Source: Anthostomella pinea (taxonomy: Eukaryota > Ascomycota > Sordariomycetes > Xylariales > Xylariaceae). From it: a DNA stretch of 64,000 bases. Location of the stretch: positions 2,294,001-2,358,000 of the forward strand of contig CAUWAG010000012.1 of NCBI GenBank assembly GCA_963556695.1, read 5' to 3'. Positions 34,600 through 46,663 of this stretch are shown here, in pieces. Under the pieces are notes generated by a model that made no database searches, was not told the origin of the DNA, and saw nothing but the letters and a program-made list of their open reading frames with translations. The stretch's first letter is position 1. Every line of letters begins with the position of its first letter. The translations under genes were made by a program, and so were the position numbers.

Positions 34600-35129
34600 T
34601 CATCGTGGAACAACCTTGCCATCAGACACAAACTCATCAAAGAACCCAACCGTCATTCTCAACACTTCCTTAGCCTAAAAGTTACATGCTCGGATTGCGA
34701 TGGGCCACTCACGTAGATCTCGTTGTGTCGGCGAACTTCGCGTGATCTGGGGCGATCTTGGCAAGGAATTCGGGATCGGCCTTCATGCGCCGAAAATCCT
34801 CGAGCTTCCGAAAGACAAACTGCACAATGCAGTCGTAGTCGGAAAGCTTCGAGAACTGCGGATCGTAGAGCTGAAAAAGCATCGGCCTAGATTGGCTGGT
34901 GCTGTGCGCCTTTACGACAAGTAAGTGGAAGGATCCATAGGCATCGAGCTGAGCAACGTCGGGCTGCGGAAGCACTTACCATGGTATACCGAACAATACC
35001 GTATTCCTCCATTAAGCTGCTTACCAGCGGCGCATGGACATTTGTCATGTACTCTCGGTATTCGTCCTCGCCGAGCCCAGGCTTACGGTAAGCCGTAATC
35101 GTGAGGCAGATCAACTGGGCGGTGGACAT
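34600..35129 (-). CDS. aurZ: EthD-domain dehydratase, AurZ-like
   Basis: Three exons (34980-35129, 34713-34909, 34600-34657) encode 134 aa. The start at 35129 is preferred; an upstream GTG is not needed. The protein is a single EthD (dimeric alpha/beta barrel) domain: LICLTITAYRKPGLGEDEYREY, NVHAPLV with the conserved His, then DYDCIVQFVFRKLEDF, and a last exon giving MTVGFFDEFVSDGKVVPR. AurZ homologues dehydrate YWA1 to nor-rubrofusarin, closing the pyrone double bond. The last exon is only 58 bp and would be missed without splicing. The gene is divergent from the PKS. Confidence 0.9.
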
Positions 35130-35666
35130 TGCTGGGATGGTGGACACAACGAGTGCCTTGGTAGGTAGAAATCAGTCTTCGAACTCGGCCCGTCTCAAAC
35201 TCTTTAAGTACACATGCTACGCCCGGTGCACGGGGTGAAAGTCGTGGTGCTGCCCTCGGACCGATTGCCTGGCATTTTCGTTGAATACACAGTATCCCGA
35301 AGAGCCTACTCCAGCCGATCTACAACCCGAAACAAGCAATCCACTTGTAAACGCATCCCGTCGGAACACCTCGTCTTACTCCGATAGCCTCGCCGAGCCT
35401 GTATCTCGGTCGGCGTAGTTCAACGAATCAGTCGGTGTCCTGACTCTGGTGGCGTTCAAGTGCCCGAAACAGTCTGACATTCGGTGGAGTCTGAGCGCAA
35501 AGATTCCTATGTGCTTAGAATTGAGTTTTTGGGCTCAACCCGTCCAGGTGTTAATATATATGACGTTATGAGATAGTTCACCTGCCCATAGACTCCAAAC
35601 GGTAACTTGACGCACTGGACACGACACCACTCAAGATCTCCACCATACCGTCTAGTAAACGCTGCA
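35130..35666. promoter_or_regulatory. Bidirectional promoter aurZ / PKS
   Basis: A 537-bp divergent region. TCGGACCGA at 35256-35264 is a perfect palindrome containing the GGACCGA core. A TATA-like ATATATGA lies at about 35556, on the PKS side. Confidence 0.45.
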
Positions 35667-38600
35667 ATGGGCGAACAACTGCAAGTTCTTCTCTTTGGAG
35701 ACCAAACATTCGATTATACTGCCGAACTCCCAGTCTTGTTGCGCGAGAAAGACAATCCCTATCTTGTTGCCTTCGTTGAGCGAGTCCAGGTGACGCTGAG
35801 GAGAAATATTGCGAGGCTGCCGTCGACGGAGCGGAACCTGTTTCCCCCTTTCTCGAGCATTCAAGATCTCTTGATTTGCATCAAGACGCAGAGGCGGAAC
35901 ACGGTGCTAGATGGTACTTTGACATGTTTCTACCAGTTGTGCTCGTTCATGAGGTATGTGACACTAACTCTAACCCTAACCCTAACTTCATGCTCACCTC
36001 CAAGTTCAGTTTCTTTGGGCAGCATGAGCAATCGTATCCCGACGCCAACGATACATACGTCGCAGGGCTATGCATTGGCTCGCTAGCCGCCGCAGCCGTG
36101 AGCGTTTCACGTTCACTCGGCGAGCTCTGCGACCAGGGGACTGACGCGGTCCTTGTGGCGATGAGGATCAGCCTTCGCGCCTACCGAATGGGCTGTACCA
36201 TAAGCGGCGAAGGCCTGGTTGAGGATGGACATGCCTTATGGTCCCACGTCATACCCCACACTTGCCTTTCCACCGCAGCGGTTGAAGAGGAGCTTTTGGC
36301 TTTTATCAAGGGACAGGTGAGTCTCAAAACGCTGAACACCTTTCTCAACTGACCTTATCCTACAAGTGCATACCTCGACCATCGGTACCCTACATAAGTA
36401 TGTACAATCTGGCTAGTGTGACTGTCAGCGGTCCTCCCACGATTGTCAATGCATTTGTCCAAAGCTGTGTTAAGAAGGCTTCGAAGCCGCTCGCCATTCC
36501 GATCTTCAGCCCGTACCATGCGCCTCATCTATTCAATACCCACGACGTTCATGCAGTCCTCGACGGACTCGAGAAGAATTCTATGCGGGACTCGCCTAAC
36601 ATGCGGGTTATATCAGGACACCCGGGCGAAGTTATGTCCGAGGATACCTTCAATGACAGACTGGAGGCCGCCGCCCGGGAAATATTGTTGTTGCCGTTGG
36701 ATGTGAATGCTATCTCATCAAAGCTCGCCCAGCTTGGTCAGACTCTTGGTCACTCGAGATGTGTTTTGATGCCGGTTGGAACAAACATTGCAGGGAGCCT
36801 GATTTCCACCCTCGGGACGGCCGGAAAGGAGTGGTTCACTGTGGACAGTGCAATGCTCAAGGCGCACAGGAGTATCACAGATCACGCATCCCTCCCCTCG
36901 TCTCCAGGGAATTCAAAAATAGCCATTGTTTCTATGTCTGGGAGGTTTCCCTCGGCCGCGAGCACTGAAGCGTTCTGGGACTTGCTACACCAAGGGCTGG
37001 ATGTGCACCGGGAGGTTCCCAAGGACAGGTTCAACGCCAAAGCACACCACGATGCCTCTGGAAAGCGCAAGAACACCAGCAAGGTGGTACACGGGTGCTG
37101 GATTGACGAGCCAGGACTCTTTGATCCAAAGTTCTTCAACATATCCCCGAAAGAGGCCGAACAGTCAGACCCAGGCCAGCGTCTCGCGTTGCAGACCGCG
37201 TATGAGGCACTGGAGCTGGCAGGAATCGTTCCTGACAGGACACCTTCGACACGGACGGAGCGAGTCGGCGTGTTCTACGGCATGACGAGCGACGATTGGC
37301 GTGAGGTGAACAGCGGTCAGAACGTGGATACGTACTTTATCCCTGGTGAGTCTGGCCTGTCCTACCGCTGCTGTTATCCATGACGCATCTCGCACCAGGG
37401 GCGACCAACGCTGTTTTCGTCACCGTGAACCGTCCGCCGACTGACAATAATTGCAGGCGGTAACCGGGCATTTACGCCCGGCAGGCTCAACTATTTCTTC
37501 AAGTTCAGCGGACCCAGCGTCAGTGTCGACACCGCTTGCTCGTCGTCCCTCGCAGCGATCCACATGGCTTGTAACTCTCTCTGGAGGAACGACTGTGACA
37601 CTGCCATTGCTGGAGGAACTAATGTTATGACAAACCCTGATAACTTCGCTGGACTGGATAGAGGGTACTTCCTCTCAAGAACAGGTAAGTCTTGTCCTGA
37701 GGTATGCCCCAGCTTATTCCAAGTTAACCGTGCCATAATTATAAGGCGGCTGCAAGACATTTGACGACTCGGCCGATGGATATTGCAGGGCAGACGGCGT
37801 GGGCACTGTCGTACTCAAGCGACTCGACGATGCTGAAGCGGATAAGGACCCAATCCTAGGTATAATCATTGGAGCGTACACAAACCATTCCGCTGAGGCC
37901 GCATCCATCACCAGGCCACATGCAGGGGCTCAAGAGTACATCTTCTCCAAGCTTCTCAACGAGTCCGGCCTCGATCCCAAGCAAGTCAGCTACGTGGAAA
38001 TGCACGGCACGGGAACGCAAGCGGGCGATGCCACCGAGATGGCTTCGGTGTTGCATACCTTCGCCCCGGATCATAGTCGCTCGTCGTTGCAGTCTCTTCA
38101 CCTTGGGTCTGCTAAGGCCAACATCGGTCACGGTGAGTCGGCTTCGGGGGTCACCTCTCTCATCAAGGTCCTGATGATGATGCAGAAGAGTACCATCCCG
38201 CCGCACTGTGGCATCAAGGGTCAGATCAACCACAAGTTTCCAACCGACCTAAACCAGAGAAATGTGCACATCGCACGGGAGGCTATCCAGTGGAGTCGCC
38301 CCGAGCGGGGAGACAACAAGCGTCGCGCCTTCGTGAACAACTTCTCGGCCGCCGGTGGAAACTCAGCTGTTCTTCTTGAGGATGCCCCGGATCGGAGGCC
38401 AACGGAGGGATTGGGGCCAGACCCTCGCTCCGTCCACATGTTCGCTGTATCGGCCAAGTCGGCGTCGTCACTGAGGCGGAATCTGAAGAATCTAGCTTCG
38501 TTTGTGGCGGCTGAGGCTGGTGACGACACAATGCTGCCAAAACTCTCATACACCCTGACGGCGCGAAGAATGCACCACCCGTTCCGATTCGCAGTCACGG

Positions 38601-41600
38601 CGCGGGACCCAGCACAGCTTGGCCTCGCAATGGATGCCGCCGCGGCCAAGGATGATTTCAGACGGACTCGCGCATCCCCCGTTGCCATAGGCTTTGTCTT
38701 CAGCGGCCAGGGATCACAGTATCTTGGGATGGGACGACATCTGTTTGAACACAACTCTGTGTTCCGGGCCGAAGTGCAGCACCTGGATGCTGTCTGTTGT
38801 GCCCAGGGTTTTGAGGCCGTCTCACCGATAATAGGGGGAGGCACTGACGCGTTCCCGGGTCCTGTTGCCACACAACTCGGGACGGCCTGCTTGCAAATGG
38901 CCCTAGCCAAATTCTGGAGGTCTCTCGGTATTGAGCCAAGCGTCGTTATCGGCCACAGCCTTGGTCACTACGCTGCTATGCAGGTCGCGGGTGTCCTCTC
39001 AGCAGCTGACGCGATCTACCTGATCGGCACGAGGGCCCGTCTCCTCCAAGAGGCATGCGTCGAGAGAAGCCACTCGATGCTGGCCGTCCGGGCGAGCCTC
39101 TCGCAGATCAACCCCTTGCTCGACCCGAATAAACACGATATCGCGTGTGTCAATGGACCCAAAGAGGTTGTCATAAGCGCAGAAGATGCCGAAATCGCAG
39201 AGCTGTCGGACAGACTGAAGCGCAGTCATATGAAGGCGACCCGGCTCGACGTCCCTTACGCGTTCCACTCGGCGCAGATGAATCCGGTTCTCGACGACTT
39301 CGAGAAATGCGCGTCGGCGGTCGTTTTCCGACCGGCCCGGATACCCATTGTGTCCGCTCTGCTAGTTCGAAGCATTCGCCCGGACGACGAGCAGCCATTC
39401 GGGCCCGAATATCTCCGCCGTCACTGCCGCGAGACCGTATGTTTCTCAGGCGCGCTTCAGGCTGCGAAGTCCGATGGGTTAATCGACGACAATACCGTCT
39501 GGATCGAGATTGGGCCGCACACGCACTGTTCGTCGTTTGTCAAGTCCACACTGGGGAGCGAAACCATGACACTTCCATCGCTTCGTCGAAACGAAGACGG
39601 TTGGAAAGTTCTTGCAGAGACGGTAGGCTCACTTTATTCATCTGGAGCCACACTGGACTGGGGCGAGTATCACCGCGACTTTCCGGCCTGTCAACAGGTA
39701 CTCCCACTGCCGGCCTACAGCTGGGACAACAAGAAGTACTGGATCCAGTACGTACACGACTGGACCCTGACCAAGGGAGATGATCCCGGATCCAGAGTCA
39801 CGCATTCACTACCCGCACCCGTTTCCAAACTTTCCACTGCCTCGGTCCATCGCATCGAGCGCGAGTCGGTCGAGGGTATCACGGTGACACTCACTGCCCA
39901 GTCCGACCTGGCCGGCCCGCAGTTGGAAGAAGTCACGCAGGGCCACAAGGTCAATGGCACGAAGATGTGCACATCGGTACGTTTTACTTCGTCCCTTTCT
40001 CGTTCATTCATATCCATCCCGATCGGACGACTGACATCGTCTCTAGTCTCTGTATGCCGATATCGGTCTTACATTGGGTCAATATCTCCTTGAGCAGTAT
40101 CGGCCCGACCTTCAGGGTTATAAGGTGAATGTCGAGCATATGCGTGTAGACAAGTCGTTGATCCTCCATGACGGCGGAAAGTGTGAGTTCGAGGTCGGCG
40201 TTACATATGACGTGGACGGAACCAAGGCCGACATGGTGATCCATAGCGTTGCCCCGAATAGCTCGAAACCCCAGACGCACGCTCGCTGTACACTGCGCTT
40301 CCAGGACAGTCGAGAATGGACCGAGTGCTGGGAGAAGGACAAATACTTGATCCAGAGGAGCATCCAATGGCTCGAAGGGCGGGCGGAGGACCGACTCGAT
40401 AGCAGGTTGTCCTCAGGCATGGTCTACAAGCTGTTCTCGTCGCTCGTGGAGTACGGTGCGGCATACAAGGGCCTACAGAGCGTATTGCTCAACAGTGCGG
40501 ACTATGAAGGGACAGCTCACGTCCAGCTTCAGAGCACCGAAGGAGGCTTCGCGTGGAACCCATTGTGGATCGACAGCTTTGGTCAACTGGCTGGATTCAT
40601 GATGAACTGCCATCCCTTGACAGCGCCCGACCAGGTCTTCATCAACCACGGCTGGGAGTCGATGCGATGCCTAAAGCCTTTTCACCAAGGTACGGTCTAT
40701 CAAAGTTACGTCCGCATGCGGTGCGTTGAAGGCACAACATATCGTGGGGACGTATACGTCCTGGAACATGACGTAATTATCGCTGTGTATGGTGGCATAA
40801 CGGTAAATATCGACTCATATCCATGAAAGAAGGTCACTCACTGACTTTTGATCAACTAGTTTCAAGGAATCCCTCGTCGGGTGCTCAACAGCATCCACCC
40901 CCCGCCGGGTCTGAAACCGAGCCAGATCTCGCGACACAAGCAGTCATCTGCCACTCCACCGACTGCCAGGCTGTCCCACAGGGTTGAACCAACCGCGCCT
41001 GTGCTAGATGAGCGACCTCCTGACGACGTCATGGCAACTGGTCAAATGCGACCAATTCTGCGGATGCTGTCAGAAGAAATTGGCCTCCCCCTCACCGCTT
41101 TGACCGACGATCTTGTTTTCAGCGACTACGGTGTTGACTCGCTGCTCTCGCTCACCATCACCGGCAGGATCAGGGAAGAACTCAACATGGACGTCGACTC
41201 GTCCATATTCACTAGGTGTGAGACATTGGGACAATTCAAAGCCCTCTTGAACCTCGACAGTCCTCACGCCACGTCGACCCCAACAACCAGCAGCACGAGC
41301 CAAATCGGACAGTTGACCCCTTTGACCAGTGATTCTGGGAAATCACCAACACGTGCTGGCGTTGACGCATCCCTGATGAGTAAAATCAGTGCAACGCTAG
41401 CGGACGAGATCGGGGTCTCCCCGTCCGAAATCGCATCAAGTAGCGATTTGGCAGAGCTGGGTCTGGATTCCCTGCTCTCATTGACTGTACTCGGTCGGTT
41501 GCGCGAGGAATGTGAGCTTGACTTGGAAGCTGATTTCTTCAGCCAACACACATCCCTCGCCTCCATCGAGGAAATCCTTTGTGGTGTTGCCGACGGAAAC

Positions 41601-42464
41601 GTTGCCGGCGAAGATCCAGACTATGATGCCTCGCTCTTCCAATATGCCGCCACATCGACGTTGCTCCAGGGGAGTCCCAAGAAGGCCAAGAACACTCTCT
41701 TCCTGTTCCCGGATGGATCGGGATCAGCGACATCTTACGTAACGATCGATGAGGTAGGCGCAGGCACTTGCCTCTGGGGGCTCAGTTGCCCGTGGCTCAA
41801 GTCAGCCGAGAAACTTGTCCAGTACGGCTTGAAGGGTCTTGCATCGCTATATGTAGCCGAGATCCGTCGGCGGCAGCCGCACGGCCCGTACAGCCTCGGA
41901 GGCTGGTCAGCGGGCGGCATCTGCGCGTACGAGGCGGCGCTGCAGCTCACCCGCGAGGGCGAGACGGTCACGCATCTGATCCTGCTGGATTCGCCGGGCC
42001 CGATCGGCCTGGAGAAGCTGCCTCCACGGTTGTTCGACTTTCTCAACGGACAGGGCATATTCGGCGAAGAGGGTCGGCGCGCACCGGACTGGCTACTTGC
42101 TCATTTCTTAGCCTTTATCGACGCACTCGATGCTTACGAGCCAGTTCCCTGGAGCACAGCGCTACTTGGGACCCCGGGCGAAGCTGCGCTGATACCAAGG
42201 ACGCATCTCATCTGGGCCGAGGATGGAGTGTGCAAGCTACCAGGTCACCCGCGTCCTGAATACCGCGATGACGACCCCCGGGAGATGCAATGGCTTTTGG
42301 AGAACCGCACGGACTTCAGCCCGAATGGATGGGATGTCCTGCTAGGGCCAGAGCAGATCGTCTCCATTGAGCGGATATCCAATGCTAACCATTTCACGAT
42401 GCTTCGGCGGGGGTCAAGCACGAAGAGGCTGGCGGAGTTCATTAGACATGTATTTACCGACTAA
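35667..42464 (+). CDS. pks12: Non-reducing polyketide synthase for a naphtho-gamma-pyrone (SAT-KS-AT-PT-ACP-ACP-TE)
   Basis: Seven exons (35667-35953, 36010-36316, 36367-37345, 37457-37684, 37746-39976, 40047-40802, 40860-42464) encode 2130 aa. The SAT domain has GLCIGS with Cys117 and PYHAPH with His249. The KS spans from about 380, with DTACSSS (Cys552), EMHGTGT (His687) and GHGESASG (His729). The malonyl-AT has GHSLGHY (Ser1005). The product-template domain has QGHKVNG (His1334) and WIDSFGQ (Asp1520). Tandem ACPs carry pantetheine serines at 1690 and 1800. The C-terminal thioesterase/Claisen cyclase has GWSAGG (Ser1946) and His2107. All catalytic residues are present and there is no reducing domain. 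This is the PKS12/wA class, expected to release YWA1. Intron 1 is built from telomere-like repeats. The symbol follows the Fusarium gene and is assigned from domains and cluster context. Confidence 0.93.
35963..35986. repeat. Telomere-like repeat inside PKS intron 1
   Basis: CTAACTCTAACC then CCTAACCCTAAC: about three CCCTAA units make up the middle of the 56-bp intron 35954-36009. CTAAC is also the branch-site consensus, so the repeat probably provides the lariat adenosine. Confidence 0.85.
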
Positions 42465-42944
42465 GCTATCTAGTACGGAGGGCGTGAAGACATGAATTGT
42501 CCAGCTATCTCCGCAGCAAGGTGTTGTACGAGACCGGTGAAAACAACAGCTTCTCAACTCCACGCTGAACGAGCCATAGCGATGTTTTCGTACCACCAGA
42601 TTTGAATGTTCCAACCTGTTTTCTCACCCTCGCAGTTCTTTGATCTTTTCATGGAGTGGGTCCCTTTGTTCCTCATGCGGCCGAACCTACATCTGTGGTA
42701 TCACCAACAGCGGAAGTGCCAGACAAAGAGCGAAAATTGCAAGGGTACGCGAAGCCCAGCCTGATAAAGTAGGCGGCCCTGAGAGGTGGAAGCATGAGAT
42801 GTCCATCATTCACACCCCAAGGTCCAAAGATCTGCCTCCCACATTTGAACCCCGGCTAGTGAGCATACTCAAGATTCAGAAGGTTGCCGCCGATTATATT
42901 GCATCTGTCGGCGCCGAACTCTGTTCCGTCTTGATCGTGTTACC
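42465..42944. other. Intergenic, PKS 3' region
   Basis: 480 bp after the PKS stop; no gene of its own. The right end serves as leader for the small ORF at 42945. Confidence 0.5.
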
Positions 42945-43212
42945 ATGGGACCGTCGGCCAAGCCCACCTCGCCTGGCCAACCCTCAACTCCCTCGCGTCA
43001 AACGGTAAAGGAGAAGGTTTTGAGTCTCTTCGGCAAGAAGGATAAGTTGAAGGACTACCAGAGTTATGGTCCCGAAGGCCCTCGGTATGGCCCCGGAGAT
43101 CGGGGCAGAGCCATTGGCAAGGACGGCAAAGTAGAAATTGAGTACGCCGTCCTGTTGGTTGGCAATCATAACTTGACGTGGCTAATTTGAAAACGTCAGC
43201 CCAATGCCGTAA
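42945..43212 (+). CDS. Possible small spliced gene, 69 aa
   Basis: ATG at 42945 opens a frame that reads MGPSAKPTSPGQPSTPSRQ, a KVLSLFGKKDK block and a Gly/Tyr-rich YGPEGPRYGPGDRG stretch. The frame runs into intron-like sequence. Splicing GTACGC (43142) to CAG (43197-43199), with GCTAATT as branch site, gives a short exon 43200-43212 ending IDPMP and TAA. Unspliced, it stops at 43190 (81 aa). The sequence looks coding: basic, ordered in character, and different from the frames around it. No known domain is recognised. It lies between the PKS and the oxidoreductase, and a cluster role is unproven. Confidence 0.4.
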
Positions 43213-43417
43213 ACCGATGGTGGATAGCAGCAACAGGAAGGCGTATGAGAGGCTCGATGAAAGGGCAAGGAATTCATGAGGACAGGATGCCCTTCAACAC
43301 TCAGGCCCGGTATCGTTCATCGTGAGCTGTGGGTAGACAGAAGCACGGGATGCTAGGGAGGGTAGGACAAGCGACGGATATGAACAAAACATCGAATGTT
43401 ACAACAAGCTAGAGATG

Positions 43418-44561
43418 TTATAGCCGCAGAATGACCTTTCCGATCTGCCTTCCCTCCCAGACATACTGCACTGCTTCTTCAGCCTCAGAAAACGGAAAAA
43501 CTTTGTCAATAATGTCGTCAAGCTTGGTTTCGCTGGCTGACAGCGCAGCACACAGATCTTCCATGTCATACTTCGACCCGGCGTTGATGCCCCTGAGACT
43601 GGCATCAGCTGGAGTTGACATGTGTGTAACATCTCACCACCCACCTCAATACCACCCTTCTGTCGATAATAGTTGGGATGAGTTCTGACAGCTGCGCCGG
43701 ATCCTGATTGCCAAGGTAGCCGACCTGGCTGACAATCCCGCCTCGTCGTGTACACTTCATGCTCTGCACGAGTGAGGGTGCGCCACCATTCTCGACAACA
43801 ATATCTGCGCCCGCGCCACCTGTAAGGCGCATGATCTCCTCATGCCAATCGGAGTTCTTGTAGTTGACGGTCAGGATTGGGGGTGCTGGATATCGCTTCT
43901 GGATCTGGGCGAGTTTCTCGTCACTTGACGAAGACAGGATGACTCTCGCCCCTGCGGCTCTGCAAAGCTTGAGTGCAAACATGGAAACACCTCCGGTACC
44001 TGGAAAACGTCAGCATTTAACTCAGCTCAGTTACATGTCCGCACCTTGGATCAGGACCGTCTTGCCCGGTCCGGCACCTTTGATCGCAGACCAAGCCGTA
44101 ACGCCGGCACACGGAATGGTGGCGGCGCTGATCCAATCCAGATGGTCGGGCAGCTTCACCAGCTTGGTCTCTTCAAAGACGATATGGTCCGCCATGACAC
44201 CATCCTCGTTGGCCGCGAGCCAGGAACGGCCAATCTCGCGACCAGACACGTATTCGGTATCGATGATAGGAGCCACGCGGTCACCGACTTGCAAGGTCTT
44301 CACCTTGTCGCCAATAGCGATGACCTCCCCCGCTGCGTCATTGCCGAGTATGACGTTTGGTATCACTGGCCAAGGATTGCCACCATTCGCGATATTGGCA
44401 TCCCTGTAGTTGAGGGCCACGGCGTAGACCTTGACCAAGGCTGAGGTGGGATCGAGTGGCAGCGGCAGAGCCTCTTCGACGAGCTTGATCCGAGTGGCAC
44501 CCGGAGTAAGGTCGTCGGTTCGACGCCAGGCTTGACGATGAGTGGTCTGAGAGTCTGACAT
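43418..44561 (-). CDS. Zinc-type alcohol dehydrogenase-like medium-chain oxidoreductase
   Basis: Three exons (44045-44561, 43645-43999, 43418-43592) encode 348 aa. The N-terminal GroES-like domain has VYAVALNYRDANIANG, LGNDAAGEVIAIG and VGDRV. The Rossmann domain begins IQGTGGVSMFALKLCRAAGA at about residue 171, with GADIVVENGG after it. The GHE..C zinc-binding pattern of true alcohol dehydrogenases is absent from the N-terminal part, so this is the quinone-oxidoreductase-like, zinc-free branch that uses NADPH. It lies just beyond the PKS, convergent with it. It lacks a GGACCGA promoter site, so its membership in the cluster is uncertain. Confidence 0.85.
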
Positions 44562-46663
44562 GATAATTACGGTTGATGCCTCGAAGTTGATCTCAACATG
44601 TCGACCATTTATTGATGCTTATAACAGGAAAAATGGGCTGGCAGGGTGGGTACTTAGTCAGTGATTTTCCTGTGCGGAGAATGCCCCTCCGCAGATCGGT
44701 GGCACGTCGCACTCCTTGCCCTGTCTTATTCATCACCATCGATCTGATTTCATTATTAAGCACCTTGGCCGCAAGGGAACAGTCAGATCCGGTAACCCTG
44801 AAGCTCTCCGAAAAAGAGACTTTGGGTACTGTACGTTACATGACTGTTTCTCTGCATAGACCACCGAGAAGGCGGCTTGCCCCTTTGAAGTTAAAACCAT
44901 GTCAGTCTCCCAGTCTACGCTCTAATTCATAGTCCAGTATGTGTCATTTGCTAAGTGAATTTTCAGGCGACACCGAAGTCCCACGGAGAGAACCAGCTAC
45001 AGTGCGAGTCATTCACAGCTGCTGCCGCTCTTAACAATACAGAATCGAATACCATAAGGCGATGAACACCTTACGTGGAAGAGAAATTGACTGATGGCTC
45101 TGGGCATAGCAGCTGAGTTCATTTTGATCTCCTCCTTCTGCCCATCACGACATCTTAAAAAGAAACCGTGGTGTAAGCCCGCGAACCGCTGGTGCATATA
45201 AGCCACTGTATCGGACCCAACTAAGGGGTCCAAAACATTCGGCCAAAGCCCTGGGACAAGCGAAGAAAACTACACCAAAAATATCCTCGTCAATTTGCCA
45301 CTGCGAGTCGGGTTAGGCTACATCGTCACTCAGGCTCTCTGTACAGTACCTGTGTTTGACCTGAAAGCATCCTCACCGCCAACATCAGGCTCCAGAGCGG
45401 GATAAGTTCACGAAATTAGCCATAGATGGTCCCCCAAATATTCAGTGCCATTTTCCGAATGCAACGTATACTCATATAGCCCCGAAGTAGGAGACTTCGT
45501 AGTTACAAATGTAGGCTAGTTCTTGTCCTTGGCCTCGACGTCCGGGGGAAAGCAACCATGCGCGTGTTCCACAAGTATAACTTGCTAAGGAGCGATGTTG
45601 CTTATATTGTTTGTCTTATGGTAATCGTCTAGCAAAGCTGTCAACAAAGAACATCGTTGGGCTAGCCGTACCTTGTCCGGTACATGTACCGCTTACGTCC
45701 AGCTTCTCGTCTGATCAATACGCCCTTTGTGTCTCATCACAATGAATATACGTCCCATGCCACGTTTGGTGTGCCTAGTGGGCTACGGGTGGCATTAGTC
45801 CCAATATGTAGACCGACTTGCGCTTTGTATGAACCATACCCATCCCCCTCTGACCCGGGCAGACTTACGGGGTAGCCTCCTGTTCCTCCACTAAATTCTC
45901 CATTGCCAATTTGTCAATTGATTTTCAGTAACAGCCAATATAGCTTCACCAATCGATACAGACCATTGCTACTTCCTGCCCAGGCACGCGCGCAAGCAAC
46001 CAGCAAAGAACATACGAGAGCAAGCAGTCTCCTCGGTCCAGCATAGAGAGGTACACCGCTTCCCTCCGTACACACAACAACGATCGACTGACTTGGTGTC
46101 GCAGAGAAGAGTTTGAAACCGGTAGCATATTTCAACCAATTCAACCGTCTACAGCTTCCTGAAACAAGAAATCCTTACAGCCAAGGCAATAGCGAGAATG
46201 GACGGTCAGAAGCATGACGTGGTGAACTTCGCCCCAATCAGCTACAAGGACAACGCGATGGATGGCGCCTGTTGGCAGGGCTATGGTTCCTTCTTAAGCC
46301 TGCTCACTAGTTGGTTGAGGAAATAGTATCAGATATCTGTCACATATATCACAGCCATTTTCGACCGTTGACACTGAAGCAATAGCCCCCCCGCCCCCCA
46401 TTGAATTCCATTCGTCTCTACCTGCATTCATGGGTACCACCGTGGAGAGATGTTTTACTGGATCGCAAAACTTGTGAGACCGGCATCGTTGATTTGGAGG
46501 ATCTTCGTGATAATTGCAACATGGGTAGGCCAACCTGCTCAACCTGCCGAAGTGCCAGGTCCAGGTCACTCATTCGCCCTCAATCCCAGAGCAACATCGA
46601 CATCCCAAATTTTAGTATGTTCCATTCGTGGGGATCGACACCGTAACCTTGCCGCAAAATCTT
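44562..46663. other. Intergenic with one short ORF
   Basis: About 2.1 kb with no recognised gene. The region is unremarkable, apart from a 42-codon ORF at 46198-46326 described separately. Confidence 0.5.
46198..46326 (+). CDS. Possible short ORF, 42 aa
   Basis: ATG 46198 to TAG 46326: it begins MDGQKHDVVNFAPISY and ends in a hydrophobic FLSLLTSWLRK. It stands after a C/A-rich leader-like stretch, and the codons look ordered rather than random. No family is recognised. It may be the first exon of a lost gene or a real micropeptide. Confidence 0.2.
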   Translation: MDGQKHDVVNFAPISYKDNAMDGACWQGYGSFLSLLTSWLRK

